NCBI GenBank assembly: GCA_022605425.2
Contig: JAKIMF020000013.1
Location: 248,001 to 312,000, forward strand
DNA: 64,000 nucleotides
Direction: 5' to 3'
From: Hamiltosporidium tvaerminnensis
Taxonomy: Eukaryota > Microsporidia > Dubosqiidae
The translations under genes and the position numbers were made by a program. Numbering within the stretch: the stretch's first letter is position 1; each line of letters opens with the position of its first letter. Below the pieces are notes generated by a model. It did no database searches. It was not told where the DNA came from and worked only from the letters and a program-made list of their open reading frames with translations. Positions 20,611 to 32,838 of this stretch are shown one piece after another.

Positions 20611-21600
20611 TTAAATGGGTTTTTCATCGTCTTGAGTTTCAAAAGTTTCTTCGGTATTTTTATTCTCAATTATTTGTGTATCGAAAAATTCGGAATCTTT
20701 AGTAAGTGAATCTTTATCAAGACTACCTATAATACTTGTCATCATTTCTGTGTCTGTATCTGTCGTTTTATCAGACTTTTTACGTTGTTTGTACCTGAAA
20801 ATATTGTATCCAAGTGATTTATAACAATCGCAACCCTCGGGAAATATTTTATACAGGTCATTATATATTCTCTTTTTGGCAACGTCTTCAGTTATTCTTT
20901 TTGTTTCATTCAAATAGCTTTCCAAATAAAGTAATTTGAAAGAAAGATCGATAAATATTACGACCATATCATAAAATACACTATTAAAAAGATCTTTTTT
21001 ACACACGGGAAGATCATCGGTATGTTTATGGCATTTAAGTCCTATTAAAGAAGTTATTTCGTTTTTATATCTTTCGAATTCGCATTGTATTTCTTTACTT
21101 TTCAATTTAAGATATTCTTTATCTATCCATTTTTCATTTATATCTTTGTTCAGTTCTTTCATTTCCTGCAAAAAAGTGTTAACATCTACATTTTCAATAA
21201 TTAATTGTAGCAAAAATATCTCTAAAAATTTATTTTCCAATTCAGTAGTTCCCTCCTTAATTTCTTCCATGATTTTACATCGCTTGACAGTACACTCTTC
21301 TTTTATAATATCTTTTCTTTTTTTCCTATCCTTGGTTCCTGCCTTTTTTACTTCATTTTCATATTTTTTAATAACTTTTTGTCTATCAAATGGCATTTTC
21401 CCAGAATATATAAAAAATGAAGACAAATTACATTCCAATTCAACTGCTTCATATTCATTTTCTAGTTGTTCGATAAATGGATCTTCATAATCATAATCAT
21501 CGTTGGGTCTTCGTTTAGGTTTTTTCGTTTCTAATTGTGGTTCCAAATCTACTTCAATAGATTTAAATACATCTATTTTTATATCCAAAGGAAAATTCAT
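20611..21600 (-). CDS. HPC2: HPC2/ubinuclein-like protein, probable HIR/HIRA histone-chaperone subunit (329 aa)
   Basis: Residues about 34-70 read DDYDYEDPFIEQLENEYEA and then FFIYSGKM. This matches the HPC2-related domain (HRD) of yeast Hpc2 and animal ubinuclein/yemanuclein: a YDxxDPFI(D/E) acidic core followed by an aromatic FY(I/V)xxG element. In those proteins the HRD contacts HIRA and histone H3.3 for replication-independent nucleosome assembly in the nucleus. The rest is mostly charged helix, with a Lys-rich stretch at about 88-108, a possible coiled coil at about 140-185, a small hydrophobic segment around 210-228, and an acidic Thr/Asp-rich tail. It is much shorter than Hpc2 or ubinucleins, as usual for microsporidia. 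The start is ATG preceded by TTACCTAAA, a weak version of the CCC motif. The domain call rests on motif recognition only. Confidence 0.6.
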   Translation of the reverse strand: MNFPLDIKIDVFKSIEVDLEPQLETKKPKRRPNDDYDYEDPFIEQLENEYEAVELECNLSSFFIYSGKMPFDRQKVIKKYENEVKKAGTKDRKKRKDIIKEECTVKRCKIMEEIKEGTTELENKFLEIFLLQLIIENVDVNTFLQEMKELNKDINEKWIDKEYLKLKSKEIQCEFERYKNEITSLIGLKCHKHTDDLPVCKKDLFNSVFYDMVVIFIDLSFKLLYLESYLNETKRITEDVAKKRIYNDLYKIFPEGCDCYKSLGYNIFRYKQRKKSDKTTDTDTEMMTSIIGSLDKDSLTKDSEFFDTQIIENKNTEETFETQDDEKPI

Positions 21601-23489
21601 TTTAGGTAAGAAAAATATTTTTTTTAAAAAAAATTTAAATTGGAATATAATGATACTTTTTAGAGATAAAAGATTATTGGCTGAAATTTTTCTTTCTCTG
21701 TATATATCGACCTGTTTTATAGAAATATTATAATTTGCTTTTATATTTGCTTTAATTTCAATATTTTGTTATAGAGGTAATTTTATTAATGAACTTACAT
21801 TCACTTTTTTCTATAAAAATGAATAGTAAATAAACAGTGTATTGAATTTCTAGAGAGAATAAGCGAAATGTCTAATGATTCGCTATAAAATTTCAAGAAT
21901 TTTATTGAATACATATAATGAATTAATAAAGAAAAAAAATATAATGGATTTTTGGGAAAAAAACAAATTGGTTTTAAAATGAATGTTGAATTTAAGTTAA
22001 TTTAAACGTGTTTTTTATAATTATATTCTAAACAAACGAAAACCTTTTTTTTAAGAAATATTCATTACAAACGTAAAAGTTTACCTAAAATCTATAAATA
22101 TTATCCGTATTTAGTATGAGCAACCTGAGTCTATTGTGCCAGGGCAACATCTAAAGAAAGCTTAATCAATTTAGAAGAAATAAAAATATATTTCCGAATT
22201 AGGAAATTTTAAAGATCTTATTAATAAAGTGCACGAGTGGAAAAAACTCACTGTGTCCGAAACCAAAAGAAAATAGAAAATATTTCCTGTGAATTATTTA
22301 TATGTGGGATAGGAATAGAATTAGAAAATGCTAGAAGATTGACCACGAACAGAATATGTAAGGTTTCATTTGTTTATATTCGACCCCGGGTGATATAAAG
22401 CCAGGAATAAGTATGTAAGAGTGCATTTATAAGGATCAAAATGATTTTTCGAAGCTCTGGTAAATAAAAAAGATTTACGAAATATTATATTTAACACCAC
22501 CAGATGGCTTAAGATATAAAGCGATTCCAGTAAGAAATTTTTACGTCTAAGCATTCGAGATAAATATCTTCAGGTTGTATGAGGGTGTTTGTTAGTTCTG
22601 AATACATTGGTAATCCTAAAAAAATCCGAGTCTTTGGGATATAACGAGAAAAATAAGCTATTTCACCTTCACCTACAGAAACTATTAACTACCTTTCATG
22701 TCCTGTTTGCTACATTTTTTTAAATTCAAGAAGATTATCAATTGGGTTCTAGCTAACAAGCCGCTGCAATATGTGATTCGAAATTTTTGATTAGCAACTT
22801 ACAAATCTTTACAAATATCTAGCTCATATTCTATACATCGTAAATTTGATTTAAAAGCACGTGCTAATTAATATAATACGAGATTCTATATCTGATTTAA
22901 ACTGTGGTACTAGTTCTGATTCATAGTACAAAAAATCTTACTTTTATTTATAACCTTTACAAGTTCACGAACAATTGTGCAACAAACACTATTTTGCCAT
23001 TAATAAATAAAAGGATTGCTATAAGGAACCAACAAATGACGCTAAAGATATGCAAGAATTAAAGAACGAGTTTAATTCAATTTTGCTCTTAATAAAGTAA
23101 CTGTTAACAAAATAAATGCTACAATAATAGGTTTAAAATTGTAAACGCAAATTAGCCCATGGCCACATTCTTAAATATATGGCTACTTGATTTATATGAT
23201 TGAATGAGAGAATTTATTTAATTAAGGCTATAACAATATAAAATTGAATATATTAAATTCAAGAAAAATCATGAGAAAGAAAATACAAATGAAAATTATA
23301 AGAAAATATAAATTATTTCTATTATGTTTTAGGTTTTGCTGATATCTTCAAACAAAAAATGAACTAAATTTTATACAAAATATTTACATACGCTGAAAGA
23401 TGTCCTCAAACAGTCAATCACACCTTGTCTTACTGATAACCCCAAAATTGTGCTTATTAATTATTGTTTATGGTTTTCATTTCCACATC
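21601..23489. other. Long spacer, no gene recognised
   Basis: AT-rich with moderately GC-richer patches (about 22120-22600) that look like worn repeat or gene debris, but I could not match them to anything. Short frames such as 22366-22554 (minus) have no support. Confidence 0.4.
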
Positions 23490-23876
23490 AGGCCAGAAAG
23501 AATTGAGATCAAGTATTCTCCGCTTGCCCTAAGAAGCGACTAAAGGGACTAGTCCCCCAGGCTGGGGTTGGGCGTAGGGCTAAAAACCACCATTTAAAAC
23601 CACTTTGTTACGAAACCCGAAAAAGTAAATAAACCCACTGGAAAAATCCCAGTGGGTAGTATTACCGAGGGCGGCCAAGGCTGTAGTGCCAAAGATAATA
23701 ATAAAAAGATCATGGTTTGTATCACTCATGTATTTGGAAGTAACAATGAGCGATTAAGCGTGATACGTATTATAAATACAGTTACATGTGGATGTTTTTC
23801 TGCTTACGAATACTTGAGACAGTTAAAAGATAGATATCTAATTTCTACACATATTTCATATGGTTATCAATGAAAC
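23490..23876 (+). other. GC-rich structured island, possibly the 5' region of a retroelement
   Basis: Bases 23500-23700 are roughly half G+C in a window that is mostly A/T. The stretch from ccgcttgccctaagaagcga through cccccaggctggggttggg to cagtgggtagtattaccga has the flavour of the leader of a LINE-type element (general recollection, not a match I can prove). It runs into a 73-codon frame at 23652-23873 without a recognisable domain. It contains a perfect 9-bp hairpin (listed) and a second stem ccccA-ggc-Tgggg near 23552. No other copy is in the window. A tRNA fold was considered and does not fit. Confidence 0.45.
23633..23657. other. Perfect 9-bp hairpin
   Basis: acccactgg (23633-23641), 7-base loop, ccagtgggt (23649-23657). 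No T-run follows, so it does not look like a simple terminator; a structured RNA or leader element is possible. Confidence 0.7.
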
Positions 23877-25804
23877 CAAAATTTCAATCAAAATAACTTA
23901 TAAGCATAAAGAACAGTAAGAATTTATTCTTTGGAATTACTGGATTGTAGATATTCTTTATTAGCACAAATTGGAATAGTTCGACTTAATCAAGCTTATT
24001 TAAGTAAACAGCTATATGGCGTATGATCCATTGAAATAAATAGTTAGTTATCTTTGTGCAAAATGTAAAAACACCCGTGCTAATGTTATATAAAATTAAA
24101 AGAAGCACAAACTATCTAGTTTTCAAGTAAATTTTTTCTTTTAAAAACACATAGATAACAGAAAAAAAAAGAAATTTATACTAAAAAATATAGATTTTAA
24201 AAGGAAAAAATGATGAATCCTAAATTTACTCTTCCAAGATTTTTTATATATGAAATTAAACTATAAAAAGGTATGGTAAGAATTGGAGAGTGCAAATTTA
24301 CACATTTGTAATATATTACCAAAGAGAAAGTATTTAACAATATTTTAACTGAATAAAGATAGATATAACGAGTACTTGTTTCTAATATCCTTCAAAGGGT
24401 ATAAGAAATTAAAAAGAGTAATTTTTTACAATGAGATTTTACTATTTACATGATAGCTATGTATTTTGTCCGTTTAAAAGTACGTTTTGTTTCTTTATAC
24501 TTTTGAAAATTTGGTCACGCGTTTAGTGTAAGGGTGTACGAAAACTCTCATCTAAGAAGATAATAGATGTCACGATGATGTAATCGAATTATAGATCTAC
24601 TTATGTCAAATAGAGGCAAAGCTATTTTCTACAAAAAACAGGAGTCACTCTGTATATGAAACCTTGAAAGCCAAGATATAAATGATAAGTGTAATCAACA
24701 TAAACCCTGGAGTATAATATAAATAATAGGCAAAAACGATTTCTCTAGATATTAAATTAATGAAAAAAATGCTCATTGAATTTAAATTTACTTTTGAATA
24801 TTCCGTTTAGATAGTCGAAATCCTCTTCCAAAAAAAACTAATATAATATATGATGGTTAGCCACTTGGTTGAATTAAGTAATATTTATTTTCTTAAAAAT
24901 ATCTTATGAAATAATAGAGGGGGTTTTGTTACAATATACCTTAAGATATTTGTTGAGAAACTCAAATACTTAATAGAATATCGATATGCATTCTCTCGAA
25001 GATGCGAAGAAATAACTTTGAAAAAAAAATTCAAATCGACAAAGAGATAATAAAATAACAATGCCTTGATCCAACCTAGGTAATTATATTTATTTAATTA
25101 CTTACTTCAGTCTTTATGTACCTCTCGGTGTTGAGGATAAAAAATAATTTAAGAGATGAAAATAAAATGGGCGAAAATAATCAAAAGAGCGGAATAAAAT
25201 TTCAAATGGATACCTATTGGCAAGAAGAGTAAGTAAATCAATAAAAAAATACTATAAATCCTAAGTTTGGGTTAATTAAACTTAATCAAAAGATAAAATA
25301 TAAAAGTATGACAAAAATAGAAGAAAGAATTATGCAAAATTATCAAAAATCCAATTCTGTGCATCCTTCAGATCATTTATATAAAAAATCTAAAGTATCA
25401 TTAACTTGTCTGCAATTTATTACCAAATCATTTAGAGATACAAAACCTTCGCCTAAAAGTACACCATGTAGTTATTTTTCGAGATGATTAATTTACAGAA
25501 GTTACTTGGTATTTAACTATAATCATCAGAAGTTTTATAATTTTATATAGTGCTTTTATTTTAAATTGAAACGAAAAAAAATATAATAAAGCCAAATTTT
25601 TAATATTATATGTACGTATATAATAAGTTTTACTCATCTTAAAAACAATTATACTTCAAAATATAAAAAAATTGTTGTTTTTAATCAACTGACATTTGAA
25701 TCAAAGTAAAAATTTATTGCATAAGTCTAAGCTATACGTTTAGGGAACTGAAATTTAAAAATATTTAGTTGCTCAAATTAAAAAAAAATGTCTTATAACT
25801 TGGT
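23877..25804. other. AT-rich spacer, no gene recognised
   Basis: Holds the short dispersed motif copy at 25101-25140. A 59-codon frame at 25308-25487 was considered and not supported. Confidence 0.4.
25101..25140 (+). repeat. Short dispersed motif, copy 2
   Basis: acttacttcagtctttatgt followed by acctctcggtgttgaggat; the best-preserved relative of 12962-13006. Confidence 0.5.
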
Positions 25805-26140
25805 TTAATTATCGTTATCGGCTTTTGCTCTTTTTTTAGAATTATTTTCTAAATTTATATTTTCTTTTGGTGTTCGTTCATCAATATAGGAAGAATCTGC
25901 TATATTTTGCGATATATTTAGGTCAAAATCAAGCTTTCTTTTCACACTACTGTTCATAATTCGGCTTTTTCTTTCAAGTAAAAAATTTTCACAGATTTTC
26001 TTTTTAGGTTTTCGGGGAATTGGTCTAGAATAATTTATAGGTGTAGATTCTTCTGCCCTCATAATGTTTAAACTTGCATTATGCTGTTCTCAAAACGTTG
26101 ATGAAGCTGTCAATAGATCAATAAAGTACATTAAAAACAT
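25805..26140 (-). pseudogene. Small secreted-family member interrupted by TGA between signal peptide and mature part
   Basis: The 85-codon frame 25805-26062 is paralogous to the protein at 31315-31665: shared (E/A)NFL.E, then I.NS..KRK.DF, and a tail with NLE..SKK. Extending upstream in the same frame, homology continues (EQHNASLNIM against VQHVEGAQNL), then meets TGA at 26092-26090 and beyond it a hydrophobic leader MFLMYFIDLLTASSTF starting at ATG 26140. That leader lines up with MFLIFFVCIFTSPNIF of the paralog. So the ancestral gene began at 26140, and one in-frame TGA now separates leader from body. Either it is a pseudogene, or an internal ATG at 26062 makes an unexported fragment. Function unknown: basic, hydrophilic mature protein of about 90 residues. 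Confidence 0.6.
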
Positions 26141-29100
26141 AATATTATCAATCCTTGTACTTCATAAAAATATATAAAAAGTCTTCAATGAATTAAATTT
26201 TAAAATATCACCAATTTACTTTTTATAAGATATGGTAATATATTAAATCTTTTTTTTTCCTTTATAGATTTATATATTGAATCTTAAATTTATTAAACTT
26301 TTAAGTTTACAGACACATATTAATAAACAGTTATTTTTTAAAAAAAAAAAAACAATATAGAGCTTATTTGGCACAATAGCTTAAATATGTGTGTAATATT
26401 ATGTATAGGACTTTAATTTAAATATTTTATAAGAAAAATATGAAGCGTTTTTAATCTAAATTATCATATAAATATAATATAGAGAGCTGCACTAAATCTT
26501 TAACATTTGAAAATTAATAATTTTAGAGCATCGATTCAACAAAATACGGATTATAAATAACTGATAAAATATGCCATTTCAAATTTATTAGATATCTAAA
26601 GTTTTCCTTGCTGAATAATAGAAAATATTAAAAAGAAAACAAACATTAACTCATATTTTTAATTTTTCGTTCGAAAAATTTCATAAATAAAGATAATTTT
26701 GAAAAAAGGTGCAAAATTAATTTGGATAGAAACTAATTGTAGCAACTTTAAGGCACAAATTTCAGATTTCTAGAATTTTAGAGTAAGTTGACAACGCTTG
26801 CTTAAAAATTTAGCAAGTTTATATGAAATCGTTTTTAATAGGATTGTACTGATCTATTAAGCATCTAAACCGCTTCATAATATACCCTGGAACATCCAAC
26901 ATACAAAACAGTAAAGCATATATACAATAATATTAGTCAAAAGTTGAAATTATAATTGTGATATTAACAACGAATGAATTTACTTCGAAAACAAAGAACG
27001 GGAGGTTTATATGCAAGTAAATTTGAAAAACACTGTTAAATATGAACGATGTAAAGAGCAATTTAAATATACATACCAACCAATAATAAAATTTAAACAT
27101 ACTAATATTCCATCTGAGAAAAATATGATTCCAAATTTTAGCAAACTAAAAGTATTATTCGAAAATAAAATCAATATTCAAATACAGCTATTTAGAAATT
27201 ATTTTTTTACTAGAAACGATAATAGAATAATGAAAAAAACATTATAAAAAGTTGGTATTTAAGTAATACTTTTTTTTAAACACATAACTTTTATATATTC
27301 AAGAACACGTTCTGCCGCTTCTGTAGTTTATTTGAATTCATTTTGCAATTTGAAATTATCTAGGTCATTTAAATTGAGTATTTGATTATCCGAAAACTGT
27401 AATATATATTAAAATTCTTTTTCCGGGACTAATATGCAATCTAATGTATTATTTTAATCTTGATTTGCTTTTCAATTTGTTAAAACCGTGTCTATGACTC
27501 AATTCTTTCAAAAATTGCATATATTATGTTTTTTGATTAAACCATGTTAATTAATCCATGTAATATAGATATGATATTCATTAATTTGTATGTAACGATT
27601 TACAACCGAAGTTTTTAGCGCCAAAATAAACCGAAAATTACATTTTTAAATTGCTCTATATAATTTAAATCAATAAAAACAGTTAGCGAGGCTAAGTGTA
27701 TTTAAATAAGTTTTGAATATAAAAACATTGTAAATTTTTTCCGCTTCTCGGAAAATTTAGTCTTAAAGCAAATCTTCTTAAACCAAAAATAAAATATATA
27801 GTATTCTTTAATTATGGAAGTAGTATGTGCATATCATCTCATGGTTATTGTTCAAAATTTCTAAAATATATCTTTTTTTATTTCTTTCTTTGCAATTATA
27901 TTTGTGCTATAGAAAATTCAAAAAATTAGATATTTGAACCAGTTATTAGTCTAAAGATTTTTTAGCTTTTATAAATAACGACACAAATTTTAAATAATTA
28001 GGATTTTATAGATATTTATTGAATTTGTTTTCTTAGAAAAAATGTATTGAGTTGATCTTTTAAATCTAACTATTTCTTTTTACTCATGTATTAATCCAAT
28101 TGATTAATCCAACATCTTATTTAACAATCAAAAGCTCGAATTCAGTTGAAATTCATAAATTTTAATGCCTTAAAGTTCATAAATAAGAGTTTTTTTAATA
28201 TAAAATGCATCGATTTTAAGATTTACGTTGTTCTTAGGCTTAGAAACAATATTGTAAAATTAGAAAAGTTCTTAGTAAATAAAAAATTAAATATTTTTTT
28301 ATTTTAAATAATCTTTATGAAAATAGTAAAGGTACTACATTTTGAGTTAATTCAATTATAATTGTCCCGTTCTATATTTTATTCCATTAAAATTGTTACT
28401 TAAATCTTATATGCTTGATTATGATTGTCACTATTTGAAATTTCTATCATGCTATACATGGTAATTTGATCTCTTTCGAAGTTACCAAGACAGAATTAAA
28501 TTATTTTGGTAAAAATTAAATGACTATGGCTTTTTTGTTTAAATCCAATAGCTACAAAGTATATTTATATCATATATATGAAGTATTTTGTTGTAAAATA
28601 ATGTTTTATAAATTATAATATCATTTAAATTAATCTGATAACTATCCAGATAATTATAATAATAATTAATTGAACAATTCAAGTGATTATTGGTTACATA
28701 TTATGGATTGCTCCACTATTTGTTATGTGTGAGGTGTATGCAAGTTGTAATTAGATTATTTGCTAGATTTATTAGGCAATTCGCGTTTTTTTTTAGATTT
28801 TAAGATTTTTAAATATCTTAGATGATATAAATATCACTTTTACATGTAAATCAGCGAAAACTTATCTAATACAAAGATTTCTTTAATATTTATTTATTCA
28901 CAGCCACTAACTTAGTATTTCTAAATAAAATAATATCTTAATCACGTTTAAAATGAGGCTACTCTGGAAAGAAATTAAACTTGTGATTCAAATAGACTGT
29001 TATTTTAAGTTTAAATTGATACAAAATCCAGTTTTGGGTTATACCGCCTAACAATTTGCGAATAGGCAAATAAATATGAAAAATTATAAGAGATATGAAT

Positions 29101-30060
29101 ATTCCAACCTAAAATTATTCGCATTACGGATTTTCTATTATTTATCTTGCTTTTCTGTTTTTTAAAATTTTATTTTGCTTTGTAATTTAGTTTCTGTAAG
29201 GAATTCCTTACAATAATATAGGCACCCAAAACCCTTCTTTCTTTCTTGAATATTCTGTATCTATTACTTTGAAATTAACTGATTCATCTGGAAATTTTAA
29301 AATGATTTTTTATTCCCATCACAATTAATCTTATTGTTATATTCAATGACCTAGTTTATTGATTAATCTAAGAATCGTTGTTTAAATCTGAACATAGTGA
29401 TTTTCTTTATAATCTTGTATTTTAAAGTAAATAATTTTTGTTTTTATGGGAAGATTTTTTCGAAGCATTTCTTATCGTTTTTAAATTAGGTATTTAGCCC
29501 GCATGTTCGATCTCCTCGGTAAAATATGCGAATGAAATACTTCATTTTGTTTTACCGTTTAATATTGAATTCAGTATCATATAAAAGTAAATAAAATGCA
29601 TAATATATTTGGAGTAGATTTTCACTGAGAAATCGAAAAAAACAATTACTTATAAAGTAAAAAACAATATTTAAACTGCATCGGATGAAAAAACTTAGGA
29701 ATTTTTGCAAACAAATTTTGTATCAAACCGTTGTAAAAAGTATATTAAATAAAATGCTCTCCGAAAATTTATAAGATAGACTTGGTATCACGAATTCGAC
29801 TTAAACGATACAACATTTTCAAAATTTTCCGATATTTAATCACAAAAAAGTTATCACGGTTTTTATACATTAATTTCGCAAAATTTACACTAAAGTTATA
29901 TTTATTTTGCTCCAAAGCTTCGCACAAGAACAGTATATAAATATGAGTGTAAGCTTTTAATAACTTAGGTTTTATAAATAAACTGTAATTTTAAAAGTCA
30001 ATCACATAGAGAGAGGTTTATAAATATAAAACAATCTTATATATTATTATAAATTTCGTA
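26141..30060. other. Long AT-rich spacer (3.9 kb), nothing recognised
   Basis: A 78-codon frame at 27011-27247 has no supporting feature. No RNA gene, clear tandem array or recognisable element remnant seen by eye. Confidence 0.4.
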
Positions 30061-30779
30061 GTGGAAGAAGGGTACCAACATAAAAAACTTTCTGCTTGAC
30101 AATGAGTGTGTGAAATCGGTGTGAAGATAATCGTTAAGGTTTTTTGTAGGAGTAAAACTACAGTAAATCTCAGTTGTTCCATGGGAGTTGTTATGAGGAG
30201 AAGAAGTCTACGAAATGACGCAACTTTTTCTACAAATTTATTTGTAGCTTTTTATGTAACTAGATTGCACACCTAGCTTAACATGTAGGTAATTGCAAAG
30301 TAAAAGCATATAATCCTAGCCTTGCTTACTCGGATTAGAAGACTTAGGGCCTGGAAGATATAACAATAAAAACCATTTAAAGCCGGGAGAGCTAAGAAAC
30401 AGGCTATACCTGTTGGTATGACATTGCACTGTCTAGGTGAACCCCATATAAGTCACTAAAATATATCTTAGCTAGAAGTTTATTGGGTTCAGAAAGTGTA
30501 GAGTAAGTGAGAATGCTGCATAATCTTGGAGGAGCCCAGGAGGGCTTCGATAAAACTCCATGAAACGGACATTAACGAGCTCCGGGAAACTGCCTCGCCT
30601 ATAAATCAGGTTCTACCCACCTGATAGATGAAAGGGTTTGGGACGTAGGTATCGCAGTGTGTACTGATGAAGTGTTGGGGTAGCAGTAATTTATATTAAA
30701 CCCAAAACTGGGTTAATTAATGTCATGAAACGAATATAACACTTTACTATTTTAAAAAGATGTGATACTTTTAAATAAA
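30061..30779 (-). repeat. R720 repeat family, copy B (inverted)
   Basis: A 719-bp full-length copy in the opposite orientation to A and C, from gtggaagaagggtacc (right end) to gatgtgatacttttaaataa (left end). The portion 30400-30780 is nearly identical to the reverse complement of copy C, sharing variants not found in copy A; the portion 30080-30300 is much more diverged and the minus-strand-type frame is broken there. Confidence 0.85.
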
Positions 30780-31314
30780 TTACTTACACTAAAAATTGTA
30801 AACTTTTAAATTTTTTTTCTAAATTTACTATAAATTAAATTCGATATCTTATTCTTCTTAGTAGAGCTCTACAGTATTACGTGATTTGGTACAGTTTTCC
30901 AGTCATTATTTTTTATAAATTATTAAAGATTTTCATTATCTTCATGTTTTATCAAATTCGAATCATTTTTTGTTCAAAAAACATTTTGATTTTATCTTTG
31001 TTTAGAAAATAATTGAACTAATTAATAAAAAAAGATTAAATTTATAAAATAAATAATCAAGATATTGCAATTTATAAAAATTTCGAAAACCAAATTAATT
31101 TGTATTTTACAGATTATAATTCATTTAAGATGCTTTTAATAAACCCAAACTGGTAAGAATGAATATTTATTTGAATTTTAAATTTAAGAAACCGTTTTAA
31201 CTTTTTTAGATAGAATTAAATGAGAAAAAAACGACTTAAAATATTGATTCTTCAAAAAAGGAAAATTGCATTCTTCTTTAAAAAAATATAAATTAAAAAA
31301 AATCAATCGTGTGA
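30780..31314. other. AT-rich spacer upstream of the small secreted-protein gene
   Basis: Presumably contains the promoter. No CCC run lies near the start at 31315 and no repeat was seen. Confidence 0.4.
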
Positions 31315-31665
31315 ATGATTAGAAATATGTTTTTGATATTTTTTGTTTGCATATTTACAAGTCCAAACATATTTACAGAATCGAAGAATGAAAGTGTACA
31401 ACATGTAGAAGGCGCACAAAATCTGCCCGAAAATTCGTATTTAAATCCTCGCAGATATAGTAAGTTAAAGTGTTCGTGTGCAAACTTTCTTGCGGAGGAA
31501 AAAATTAAAATTGAAAATAGCAAGGCTAAGAGGAAAATTGATTTCGGCTCTCAATCTTCTGAGTATACCAATAATCTTCAAGATATTCTAAGAAAAAGAC
31601 TTAACGAAAGTAATAATTTAGAAGAAGATTCTAAAAATAAAAAGATACTCAAGAAAAATAATTAA
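31315..31665 (+). CDS. Small secreted basic protein, lineage-specific family (116 aa)
   Basis: Begins with a clear signal peptide: MIRN then MFLIFFVCIFTSPNIFT, with likely cleavage around residues 21-25. Either M1 or M5 could be used. The mature part is hydrophilic, with KCSCANFLAEEKIKIENS, then KAKRKIDF, and a charged tail ending KKILKKNN. It is a paralog of the broken gene at 25805-26140, about 5 kb away on the other strand; the conserved core (NFL.E, I.NS, KRK.DF) suggests selection on the mature region. It is the only gene between two inverted R720 copies. Secretion plus family expansion is what one expects of host-facing microsporidian proteins, but that is inference; no known domain is seen. 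Confidence 0.6.
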   Translation: MIRNMFLIFFVCIFTSPNIFTESKNESVQHVEGAQNLPENSYLNPRRYSKLKCSCANFLAEEKIKIENSKAKRKIDFGSQSSEYTNNLQDILRKRLNESNNLEEDSKNKKILKKNN

Positions 31666-32838
31666 ATTATTTATCCATACAATTTTATATTATAGCGAAA
31701 GGTTCTTCCCTTGTGTTTTCTCTTTAAATATTCTTATAATTAGTAATTATAAAATAAATTTAACCTTTTATCATAAATCATTGTTCTCAGTTAAGTTTTC
31801 GTTTCTTCTATGATTTCTATGAAATTGTTTTTCGATAATTTAAATCGAATTTCAAAACGTTAATATTCAATATTCTTCGAAATACCAATAAATTACTACG
31901 ATAAACTTTGAAACACTGATTCTGTATGCCGTATATAAATTGGAGAACTCTGTATTTTTAAAAATTATGAAACAATATTGGTAAACAAGATGAAGTTGTA
32001 AATAAATGAGCAGAAGAAAACCAAATAGCTTAAAATAAGCAAATTCAATTCTTTTGAACTTACATCATCCTAAACAAATGAAGTCCACACTACTCTTGAA
32101 AACAAAAAATAGTCTTTTTAACTTATCCGACATATATGAATTTACTTCTATATGTAATCTACATCTTATAGTTAGTTTGAAATTCTTAGTTTTTTTCTGA
32201 AGTACATTCAATAAACTATCACCCAAATGATAAGTCCTATATCAAGTTAAATTTTAATCCAAATTGGGTCATACAATCTATAATATTTTTTCGATTCGAT
32301 TAAGGCTGACATAGGTAATTATTATAGTGTTGTTATGTGTTTAAAACTGGTTTAAAATGAATATCGATAAAGCAAATTGTACATAAAAACTTATGTTTTA
32401 TAATTGAGACCTGTTCCATAGAAAACCCAAAATGTTATAGAAATATTACTCTGAATCGCAAATTTATTTATACAATCACAATGAAAAAATTTTGAATTAA
32501 CAGAATGATAGAAAATTTATATTTGAATATTTCATTACATAACAAATATACTATATTAAACTACCTTAATTTACGCTCAGAGCAGCTGAAAAAAAAGTAA
32601 ATAAAAATCCTAGATAAAATATCAATGTTGATTTTAGAGTTTGAAAGCCACAAATTTAAATTTAAATATGATATCAAGTAATTTAAGAATACGGTTGATG
32701 GTATGAATTTGATTTAAGTACAACCATAGCATATTTTATAAACATTCTAAACTATTTTAACGTAATATATCGTTTGAAGGGGAAAAATCCGAAATGAGAT
32801 TCAAACATAATGAAATACATAAAATATATTTTAAAATT
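31666..32838. other. AT-rich spacer, nothing recognised
   Basis: Between the small secreted-protein gene and R720 copy C; no ORF or repeat seen. Confidence 0.4.

Noticed and set aside
23500-23700. tRNA or rRNA gene in the GC-rich island
   Set aside because: No cloverleaf can be drawn and no rRNA core sequence is recognised.
25308-25487. 59-codon frame (MTKIEERIMQNYQKSN start) as a small gene
   Set aside because: No CCC motif, no recognisable domain and no convincing similarity to the neighbouring secreted family.
27011-27247. 78-codon plus-strand frame
   Set aside because: Composition matches translated AT-rich spacer; no motif or context support.
29495-29530. tRNA-like B-box (atgttcgatctcc)
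   Set aside because: No A box, acceptor stem or anticodon arm at proper spacing.
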